Assembly: GCA_017999195.1 (NCBI GenBank)
Contig: JAGOBP010000342.1
Coordinates: 1-5,087 of the forward strand
Direction: 5' to 3'
Source: Thermoflexales bacterium
GTDB taxonomy: Bacteria > Chloroflexota > Anaerolineae > Fen-1058
DNA length: 5,087 bases
Made by a program: the position numbers and the translations under genes. Below, piece after piece: positions 1-5,087 of this stretch (position 1 is its first letter; each line of letters starts with the position of its first letter). The notes beneath the pieces are model-generated. The model did not search any database. It had not been told where the DNA came from and worked only from the letters and a program-made list of their open reading frames with translations.

Positions 1-1
1 C

Positions 2-1129
2 GGCGGCGTCATCAGCGGCAACCTGGCGGAAAATATCTTTGATCAGCAAGACGGCGGCGGCGGCCTGTGGAGCACGCTGGGCGGCGGGGTAGGCGGCGGG
101 CTGACCATGACCGATACGCAAGTCCTGAACAATCGGACGAGTCACGGCGGCGGCGGTGGGCTAGCCATCGATAATGACAGCGCGGCGACGCTCAGCGGGC
201 TAACCGTCGCGCACAATTGGGTACCGAATTACCTGCTGGGAGGCGGTATCTTCATTAAGGGTAATGTCGTCGTGGATCGAACCGCGATCGTCACCAACAC
301 CGGCGGCGAGGGCGGCGGGATGGCCGTCCTCATTGGCAGCGCGGTGACTTTGACGCAAGTGACCGTGTCGGGCAATACCTCGCGGGACAGCGGCGGCGGC
401 CTGCGTGTCTCGGACCTGGCGCAAGTGAGCGTCCAAGACAGCCAGATCACGGCCAACATCGCCGAACTGCATGGCGGCGGGATTAACAATGCCGGTACGC
501 TCGACATCCAGAACAGCACCGTCAGCGGTAATCATAGCGCGGACGGCGGCGGGGTCGGCAATGACGGCACGCTCTGGCTGATCAACAGCACGCTCAGTGG
601 CAACTTCGCCGACAACGGCGGCGGCGGCCTCTCCAACGTGACCTCAAACTCCCAGGCTTACCTCAACAACGTCACGGTGGTCAACAATCTGGCGGATGCC
701 GACGCAAACGGCAGCGGCCAGGGCGGCGGGCTTTGGTCGTCCGTTGGCGCGCTCTTTGCGGTTAATACACTCATTGCCCAAAACAACAGTTTGGGTCTCA
801 ACAAACCCGATTGCAGCGGCACGATCAATTCGGGCGGCTACAACCTGATCCAGAGCGCTACGGGCTGCACACTCTCCGGCACACTCACCGGCAACGTGAT
901 CGGCCTGTCGCCAAAGATCGGGCCACTTAAGGACAACGGGGGATCAACGTGGACGCACGCGCTGTTGTCCGGCAGCCCGGCCATCGACGCGGGCAATCCC
1001 AGCGGGACATTTTTGGACTTCTGCCTGCTGACGGATCAACGCGGTGTTCACCGCCCGATCGGCCCGCGCTGCGACATCGGGGCGGTTGAGGCCAATCGGT
1101 TGGGGTATCTGCCGTTGGTTGTGCGTTAA
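2..1129 (+). CDS. Secreted right-handed beta-helix protein with choice-of-anchor-Q-like C-terminus (5' partial)
   Basis: The reading frame is already open at base 2 and runs to TAA at 1127-1129, giving 375 visible residues. The ATG at 107 is an internal methionine, because the 35 codons before it carry the same glycine-rich repeat pattern. Roughly the first 260 residues are imperfect rungs with GGG(L/I/V) turns, followed by short hydrophobic strands and 'NSTVSGN'-like asparagine-rich turns. This is typical of parallel beta-helix (pectate-lyase-like or Pmp-like) surface proteins. The last ~110 residues carry the 'GYNLI', 'SPAIDAG', 'DQRGVHRP' and 'CDIGAVE' series that I associate with choice-of-anchor Q domains. 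Four cysteines lie in this part (DC, GC, FC, RC), fitting disulfides outside the cell. The chain ends in YLPLVVR, a tail I recall from exported Chloroflexota proteins. No catalytic residues are recognisable, so adhesion or a structural role is only inferred. The signal peptide, if any, lies outside the window. Confidence 0.88.
   Translation, partial: GGVISGNLAENIFDQQDGGGGLWSTLGGGVGGGLTMTDTQVLNNRTSHGGGGGLAIDNDSAATLSGLTVAHNWVPNYLLGGGIFIKGNVVVDRTAIVTNTGGEGGGMAVLIGSAVTLTQVTVSGNTSRDSGGGLRVSDLAQVSVQDSQITANIAELHGGGINNAGTLDIQNSTVSGNHSADGGGVGNDGTLWLINSTLSGNFADNGGGGLSNVTSNSQAYLNNVTVVNNLADADANGSGQGGGLWSSVGALFAVNTLIAQNNSLGLNKPDCSGTINSGGYNLIQSATGCTLSGTLTGNVIGLSPKIGPLKDNGGSTWTHALLSGSPAIDAGNPSGTFLDFCLLTDQRGVHRPIGPRCDIGAVEANRLGYLPLVVR
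473..616 (+). repeat. Two adjacent 24-residue beta-helix rungs
   Basis: Two consecutive 72-bp units (473-544 and 545-616) encode the clearest rungs of the beta-helix protein. Both start with GGG, contain N-x-GTL at the same place, and continue with NSTVSGN or NSTLSGN. A third unit starts at 617 with GGGG and is longer and less regular. Similarity is clear at protein level and looser at DNA level, so this is an old protein repeat rather than a recent tandem duplication. Neighbouring rungs upstream vary in length. Confidence 0.75.
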
Positions 1130-1133
1130 TCGA

Positions 1134-1143
1134 GCTGATCAGC
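1134..1143. repeat. Perfect 10-bp palindrome at convergent gene junction
   Basis: GCTGATCAGC is a perfect palindrome covering the last bases of the 9-bp gap and the TGA stop of the minus-strand regulator gene. It has no loop and no following T-run, so it is not a convincing intrinsic terminator. A GTTGTG (1118-1123) / CACAAC (1156-1161) pair around it could form a weak outer stem. Function is unknown and chance is possible. Confidence 0.35.
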
Positions 1144-3937
1144 ACTGCACCCACACACAACGCGGAAACTGACTGACAGGGGTGGCCGCATCGATGGCGG
1201 CCTGAAGTTGACGGGCAGTCTGCCCATACAGCGGATACGGCGCGGTTCGCTGGGCCAGTTCATCGGCCAGCAGGCGCGCCGCAACGACATCGCCGCGCGC
1301 CAACAGCACAAAGCCTTCGATCAGATCGCGCTCAAACACCACCCAGCGGCTTAGCCCGTCACTGGGCGGCGTCTGGGCAATGGTCTGCGCCGCGCTGGCG
1401 AAATCGCCGCGGACGGTCTGCACTATCGCCAGCGTGCCGCTGAGCACAAATTGCAGCATGATATTGGCGCGGGTCACAGCCAGGGCCTGCGCCTCTTGCA
1501 CGGTGGTCAGGGCGGCCGCCGTCTCGCCTTGAACCAATTGCACGGTCGCCAATTTGTTGAGGCGATACCCCCACAGGGCCTCGGTTCCTTTACCCGCCGT
1601 CTCTTGCAAGATGCGATCGATCACCTGCCGGGCTGCGGCTACCTCGCCGCGCCATAACAAGGTAGTGGCCTGGGTATTGCCCGCTGCGGCCAGACCGCGC
1701 ATATCGTTGACAATGCGCAGCGTTTCACTGGCCCGCGCCGATTTCTCCAGCGCCAGATCAACTTCCAGCCGCACGTGATGAATATCGGCCAGATAGGTCA
1801 ACATGTACGCCGCGCTGTGCACATCGCCGATGGCCAGCAGCCCGTCTAGCGCCGCCTGCCGATAGCGAAACGAAGCATCAATATCACCAAGATCATAGTG
1901 CAGTCCCCCAATGAACGAGAGCTGCAAATTGGCCGAACGCTGCGCGCCCGCAGCACGCGCGGCGGATAGCGCCGCCTGGCTGTAGCCCATGGCCGATGTC
2001 AAATCGCGTTGACGGCGCGCATCCTCGGCCAGTTGGCTCAATGCCCGCGAACGAATTTCGCCCGTCACCGTCTGGGGCAGTTCGGCCACCTGATCGAGCA
2101 GCGCCACCGTCGTCTGGGCGGCCTGCGTCGCGAGGTCAGGTTGCCCCCAATAGCTATACGCCGAGGCTTCCAGCGAATTCAGCCCGGCGCGCAACAAGAT
2201 GTCGCCAGGGGATAATTCCGCCCGGGCCAGTTGCGCCAGACGCACTGTCTCTCTGAAATCGCTGCGCTGCAGCGCCACAAAAGCCAATTCGGCAATGAGA
2301 CTGGCGCGCACGGCGGGCGTCTGGGTCAATTGCACGGCCTCGCGCAAATTCGCTTCGCCTTCGATGACGCGCAACGTGCCCCGCAACAAGATGCCGCGCC
2401 TCGTCAACAGGCGGCGCAACAAATCCGGTTGAGCCGTTCGCACGCGTTTGATCTGTGCGGCCACCTCGTCCAGAATCGCCACTGCGGCCAGGTTCTGGCC
2501 GCGCTCGGTCAGCACGCGCTCGTTTTCTTCAATCGTTTCGACGGCCGATTCCAACAGACCGGCGCGGCTATAGTGCCACGCGGCCGTAAACGCGTCCTGA
2601 TTCGTCACGCGGAACCAATCGGCGGCCAGGCGATGCAAACGCTGCCGCACGGTCACTTCCACCGTCAACGTGCGATAGACATAGTCGCGCACCAGCGGAT
2701 GCAAATGCGCGTAAGCAGCATCATCGATCAAGCGGCGTCGCTGCAATTCGGCCACGGCCTCATCCAGCCGCGCGATGTCGCCCAGGCTGGCGGCCAGTTC
2801 GACCAGATAGGGTTCATACAGATCAATCGGTTGTTGAAAGGCCGCCAGGAGCAACATCAAGCGCCACGCTTGAGGCGACAACTGCTTGCGGATGGTCTGC
2901 AAGAGATAAGCCGCCACTTGCGGTTGTAGTTCCAAGCGGGCGATGAAGGGTTCGACTTCGGTCCGCTCGTCGATGAGTTTGCCCAGCACCAAACGCAAGA
3001 GCATGGGATTACCGGCCGTCTTTTCGATCAACCGATCAATCTGGTGGTCGGCCAACACCCGATCGAGATTCGCGGCAATCAAGGCCCGGCCTTCGACCGC
3101 GTCCAGCCCGCTCAGCGTCATTTCGACGAGATGCGCCAGCGGCAGGCTTTCGCGCGAGGTCAACAACAGATAGGCGGATGTGGTGGCGCTGAGATGCCGC
3201 ACGATTTGCAAACACGCCTCGTCCTGCTGGATGAGCTCCGCGTTATCGAAGCACAACAGCGCGGGCTGCCGGGCCAGCGCGGAGCCGATCAGCGCCACTT
3301 GCCGATCGGGCGTGAGTGAGCCGCGCGCGCGTGGATCCGCCGCGATCAACGGCTTCACCGCATCTTGCCCCTGGGCGGCGAGGAAAATCGCAATCTGGCT
3401 GACGATGGCTTCGGCCGTGTTGGTGACCCCGGCCGTGAACGTGAACCACAAGACGGGCATTTTTAGGGCAAATTCACGCGCCAAATCACTGGCGAGCGTG
3501 GTCTTGCCGGTGCCGGGCAGGCCGCAGACCACCACGCGCCGATCGGCGGTCAGGCGCGCGCGCAACCGCGCCAGAGCGTCGGCACGCGTCACCGCAGCCT
3601 GTACACTCGGCGGAATTGGCTCTAGCAATGAGGTCAACGTGTGGGCTTCGGAACTGGCGGCTTCGGGCGGGGCATGACGACCTTGCGCGGCCAACTCGAT
3701 GAGACGTGCGGCCAGATCAGGTTCGTCGTTCAGGTACAGGGCGGGCACAAACAGTGCGGCCACCGCCGCCGGGTCCGGCCAGTGTTTGCCGTGCTCAAAG
3801 CGGTTGATGTGGCCTTCGCTGTAGCCGACGGCAATACCCAGATCGCGCTGGGTCAGCTGCGCGCGACGCCGCAAGAAGCGCAGCAGCGCGCCAAATGACG
3901 TGTACGTTTGCAGCTCAAGCCCTCCCCTGGCCGGCAT
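1139..3937 (-). CDS. HTH (XRE-like)-STAND NTPase-TPR regulatory protein
   Basis: A 932-residue, probably cytoplasmic, multidomain signalling ATPase. Numbered from the ATG at 3937, residues ~14-60 form an XRE-type helix-turn-helix (LTQRDLGIAVGYSEGHINRFEHG, split here as LTQRDLGIAVG and YSEGHINRFEHG). Residues ~118-325 form an NB-ARC/STAND-like NTPase: Walker A GLPGTGKTT (139-147), Walker B ALLCFDN (226-232), LLLTSRE as sensor/RNBS-B-like motif (257-263), and GNPMLL in the GLPL position (309-314). A winged-helix region follows, with LHPLVRDYV (412-420) matching the MHD-motif site, although P replaces D. From ~440 to the end are helical repeats with recurring 'WGQPDLA', 'LGDIDAS', 'RGEVAAA', 'QGETAAA', 'RGDFASA' and 'RGDVVAA' turns, typical of TPRs. 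By family logic the TPRs sense a ligand or partner, nucleotide exchange switches the protein, and the HTH contacts DNA; ligand and targets are unknown. An in-frame TTG at 3979 would add 14 residues but has no ribosome binding site, so ATG is preferred. Divergent from the zinc-ribbon gene. Confidence 0.9.
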   Translation of the reverse strand: MPARGGLELQTYTSFGALLRFLRRRAQLTQRDLGIAVGYSEGHINRFEHGKHWPDPAAVAALFVPALYLNDEPDLAARLIELAAQGRHAPPEAASSEAHTLTSLLEPIPPSVQAAVTRADALARLRARLTADRRVVVCGLPGTGKTTLASDLAREFALKMPVLWFTFTAGVTNTAEAIVSQIAIFLAAQGQDAVKPLIAADPRARGSLTPDRQVALIGSALARQPALLCFDNAELIQQDEACLQIVRHLSATTSAYLLLTSRESLPLAHLVEMTLSGLDAVEGRALIAANLDRVLADHQIDRLIEKTAGNPMLLRLVLGKLIDERTEVEPFIARLELQPQVAAYLLQTIRKQLSPQAWRLMLLLAAFQQPIDLYEPYLVELAASLGDIARLDEAVAELQRRRLIDDAAYAHLHPLVRDYVYRTLTVEVTVRQRLHRLAADWFRVTNQDAFTAAWHYSRAGLLESAVETIEENERVLTERGQNLAAVAILDEVAAQIKRVRTAQPDLLRRLLTRRGILLRGTLRVIEGEANLREAVQLTQTPAVRASLIAELAFVALQRSDFRETVRLAQLARAELSPGDILLRAGLNSLEASAYSYWGQPDLATQAAQTTVALLDQVAELPQTVTGEIRSRALSQLAEDARRQRDLTSAMGYSQAALSAARAAGAQRSANLQLSFIGGLHYDLGDIDASFRYRQAALDGLLAIGDVHSAAYMLTYLADIHHVRLEVDLALEKSARASETLRIVNDMRGLAAAGNTQATTLLWRGEVAAARQVIDRILQETAGKGTEALWGYRLNKLATVQLVQGETAAALTTVQEAQALAVTRANIMLQFVLSGTLAIVQTVRGDFASAAQTIAQTPPSDGLSRWVVFERDLIEGFVLLARGDVVAARLLADELAQRTAPYPLYGQTARQLQAAIDAATPVSQFPRCVWVQC

Positions 3938-3946
3938 CGATGCTGT

Positions 3947-3951
3947 CTCCC
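3947..3951 (-). promoter_or_regulatory. Ribosome binding site deciding the regulator start
   Basis: On the minus strand GGGAG lies 9 bases before the ATG at 3937. The alternative TTG at 3979 is preceded by GGCTGGGCATAG, with no proper purine-rich site at a useful distance. This supports ATG 3937 as the start and leaves the HTH intact, since the helix-turn-helix begins about 14 residues further in. Confidence 0.6.
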
Positions 3952-4030
3952 GTGGCCGGATAAACGCAAGAAATATCAACTATGCCCAGCCGGTTTCGAT
4001 TAGACTGGCTGCAGAGTAGTTTATGGCGAA

Positions 4031-4059
4031 TTGTGCGTTGTGATCGGCGGGCTTATTCT
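4031..4059 (+). promoter_or_regulatory. Candidate sigma-70-like promoter for the zinc-ribbon gene
   Basis: A possible -35 box TTGTGC (4031-4036) and -10 box TATTCT (4054-4059) are separated by exactly 17 bases. The matches to consensus are 3/6 and 4/6, so the spacing is better than the boxes. Transcription would start near 4065-4067, leaving a leader of about 58 bases before ATG 4124. I found no comparably placed pair for the minus-strand regulator. Confidence 0.4.
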
Positions 4060-4070
4060 ACTCCAACATC

Positions 4071-4080
4071 ACAGCGCTGT
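4071..4080. promoter_or_regulatory. Perfect palindrome, candidate operator
   Basis: ACAGCGCTGT is a perfect 10-bp palindrome just downstream of the candidate -10 box, in the divergent region between the HTH-STAND gene and the zinc-ribbon gene. XRE-type HTH proteins commonly bind short inverted repeats as dimers, so this could be an operator for the neighbouring regulator. Only position and symmetry support this; no second copy was seen in the window. Confidence 0.3.
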
Positions 4081-4113
4081 CGATTTTTCACCCATCGCGC
4101 GGGGCGCTTCAGA

Positions 4114-4118
4114 AAGGA
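4114..4118 (+). promoter_or_regulatory. Ribosome binding site of the zinc-ribbon gene
   Basis: AAGGA (within GAAAGGAAC) ends 5 bases before the ATG at 4124. It decides the start: the same frame is open further upstream to a TTG at 4031, but that codon has no such site and overlaps the candidate -35 box. Confidence 0.75.
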
Positions 4119-4123
4119 ACGAC

Positions 4124-4378
4124 ATGTTAAACGGCGTATGTCCCAAATGTCAGGCGACCGAGGTGTATCGCGGCGTGGCGGCCGAAGGCGAAGGGTTGAC
4201 GGCGGGCAGTTATCTGGCGCAAGTCGAAATCATGGCCGGGCAAACATTACTCGCGATCAATCTGGATACTTACGTCTGCCGTCGGTGCGGCTATGTGGAA
4301 TTGCATGTGGCCAATCCGATCGACCTGGCACTGCTGCCGCAGGCCGACGGCTGGCTGAAAGTCGCGGCGCAACCTTAA
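4124..4378 (+). CDS. Small zinc-ribbon protein
   Basis: An 84-residue protein with two CxxC knuckles: CPKC at residues 6-9 and CRRC at 52-55, the latter followed by GYVEL. This is the layout of a four-cysteine zinc ribbon and resembles the short DUF2082-like 'nucleic-acid-binding Zn-ribbon' proteins, where a CxRCGYxE motif closes the metal site. The 42 residues between the knuckles contain a glycine-rich segment and a strand-like stretch (TLLAINLDTYV). There is no signal peptide or clear membrane segment, so it is probably cytoplasmic. Metal binding is well supported by sequence; nucleic-acid binding or protein-adaptor function is only family-level inference. It has a good ribosome binding site, stands alone on its strand, diverges from the HTH-STAND regulator and converges on the DUF3592-like gene with a 9-bp gap. 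Confidence 0.82.
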   Translation: MLNGVCPKCQATEVYRGVAAEGEGLTAGSYLAQVEIMAGQTLLAINLDTYVCRRCGYVELHVANPIDLALLPQADGWLKVAAQP

Positions 4379-4387
4379 GTGGTGATG

Positions 4388-5087
4388 CTAGAAAAAGCGC
4401 GAGAGTATAAACACCAGCGCGGCCAACACCCCCAACCCGATCAAGCCACTCCACAACAGCGGCCACGGATTGCCGTCGCTGGTCCACTGGCCGTTCGCAT
4501 CGACGGACAGCGAATAGCGCACGGGCACGGCGTCGAGCAGCATCGATCGATCGGGGTTGGCGGGCAAGTACAACACGGGTTCATTGGCCTCATCACCCAA
4601 CTGGGCTTTGGGCAACGACTTTGAGTTGCCTTGATACGTTTGTCCATCCTCGGCCTGAAACTCGAACGTGTACTTCATGACGGGCTGATCGTTGACGGTG
4701 GTGCTGGTCGGCGTGACGTTGATCCAGCGGGCATACGTCAAGCGGCCCGACATGAGCAAACGCACTTGTCGCCAGCCGCTCAGCGTGCCGGCCAACAGCA
4801 TCACCCCGCCGATAAACGGAAAGATACCCACCATCAAAGCCGTCCACCACGGAAATTCGGTGTGCCGCGTATCTTGCAGTTGGGCAACGCCGGGCTTATC
4901 GGGCAGATACGTCACCGGCACGCGCTCACCCTTGGTGTAGAGTTGTCCTGTCGAATAGCTGGTGCCTTTGATCTCAGTTTCGTTTTTTGTCCGAAACGTG
5001 AAGCGGTATTCATACACGGTCTCATCGTTCTCGCTGGCGTTGGTATCGAGCACGTCGGTCACAGTGGCTGTGGCCGTGGTTGTGGCG
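4388..5087 (-). CDS. DUF3592-like membrane protein, tandem domains (5' partial)
   Basis: The frame runs from the window's right edge to TAG at 4390-4388, giving 232 visible residues. Two similar soluble halves are seen, each with a 'YxF(T/E)F' strand, a 'G-x-SYS' or 'GNSKS' turn and a closing strand: PVTYLPDKPG in the first and PVLYLPANPD in the second. This matches tandem DUF3592-like domains. A hydrophobic segment (WWTALMVGIFPFIGG and onward) separates them, and a second one (PLLWSGLIGLGVLAALVFIL) ends the protein before the SRFF tail. A GTG at 5062 could be read as a start and would give 224 residues. However, the eight codons before it are open and read ATTTATAT, so that ATATVTDVLDTN looks like the first strand of the domain. 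The true start and probably an N-terminal membrane helix lie outside the window. The function of DUF3592 proteins is unknown; an envelope role is inferred only from topology. Confidence 0.82.
   Translation of the reverse strand, partial: ATTTATATVTDVLDTNASENDETVYEYRFTFRTKNETEIKGTSYSTGQLYTKGERVPVTYLPDKPGVAQLQDTRHTEFPWWTALMVGIFPFIGGVMLLAGTLSGWRQVRLLMSGRLTYARWINVTPTSTTVNDQPVMKYTFEFQAEDGQTYQGNSKSLPKAQLGDEANEPVLYLPANPDRSMLLDAVPVRYSLSVDANGQWTSDGNPWPLLWSGLIGLGVLAALVFILSRFF

Noticed and set aside
52..64. GGC triplet runs as microsatellite or phase-variation tract
   Set aside because: The runs (also near 144, 395 and 617) are short, encode the glycine turns of the beta-helix, and length changes by triplets would not switch the frame.
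200..535. Minus-strand open frames opposite the beta-helix gene
   Set aside because: They are shadows of the repeat-rich coding strand with no start signal or domain.
2231..2929. A 232-codon plus-strand open frame inside the regulator gene
   Set aside because: It is antisense to the well-supported HTH-STAND-TPR gene, rich in Q, H and R as expected for a shadow frame in GC-rich DNA, and shows no recognisable domain.
3180..3677. A 165-codon plus-strand open frame opposite the ATPase domain
   Set aside because: It overlaps the Walker A and B coding region on the other strand, has Ala/Arg/Ser-rich composition and no family motifs.
3938..3979. TTG 3979 as start of the regulator
   Set aside because: It adds 14 residues outside the HTH domain and lacks a ribosome binding site, whereas ATG 3937 has GGGAG 9 bases upstream.
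4031..4123. N-terminal extension of the zinc-ribbon protein from TTG 4031
   Set aside because: It would add a short hydrophobic stretch (CVVIGGLILL), but there is no ribosome binding site there, it overlaps the candidate promoter, and AAGGA sits ideally before ATG 4124.
3982..4410. A 142-codon plus-strand open frame across the intergenic region
   Set aside because: It is in a different frame from the zinc-ribbon gene, which has a good ribosome binding site and CxxC motifs; this frame is arginine-rich with no domain signal.
4543..4552. ATCGATCGAT palindrome inside the DUF3592-like gene
   Set aside because: It encodes normal residues of the second domain (about RSMLLD) and is a simple tandem of GATC words; no reason to see a binding site.

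Overview
The window looks like chromosomal DNA of a free-living, fairly GC-rich bacterium, most probably a member of the Chloroflexota (Anaerolineae-like or a relative). The evidence is the combination of a secreted glycine-rich beta-helix protein with a choice-of-anchor-Q-like end and a C-terminal 'YLPLVVR' tail, a very large HTH-NTPase-TPR regulator, and a membrane protein with tandem DUF3592-like domains. This placement rests on recalled family distribution, not on a search.

Layout, left to right. (1) 2-1129 (+) is the 3' part of a surface or secreted right-handed beta-helix protein; its beginning lies before the window. (2) 1139-3937 (-) is a 932-residue STAND-type signalling NTPase: N-terminal XRE-like helix-turn-helix, NB-ARC-like ATPase with a winged-helix 'LHPLVRDY' motif, then roughly 490 residues of TPR-like helical repeats. 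(3) 3938-4123 is a 186-bp divergent intergenic region with a fair promoter toward the right, a perfect 10-bp palindrome and a ribosome binding site for each flanking gene. (4) 4124-4378 (+) is an 84-residue zinc-ribbon protein. (5) 4388-5087 (-) is a DUF3592-like membrane protein whose N-terminus lies beyond the right edge.

The packing is tight. Both convergent gene pairs (1129/1139 and 4378/4388) are separated by exactly 9 bp, with no recognisable intrinsic terminator between them. No RNA genes, CRISPR arrays, insertion sequences or attachment sites were seen, and no gene-free stretch exceeds 300 bases.

The genes do not form an obvious pathway or operon. The only suggestive pairing is the regulator and the small zinc-ribbon gene, which diverge from a shared control region; autoregulation or cross-control there is a reasonable hypothesis but unproven. 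I see no convincing new system. The item most worth following up is the HTH-STAND-TPR protein and its possible operator.
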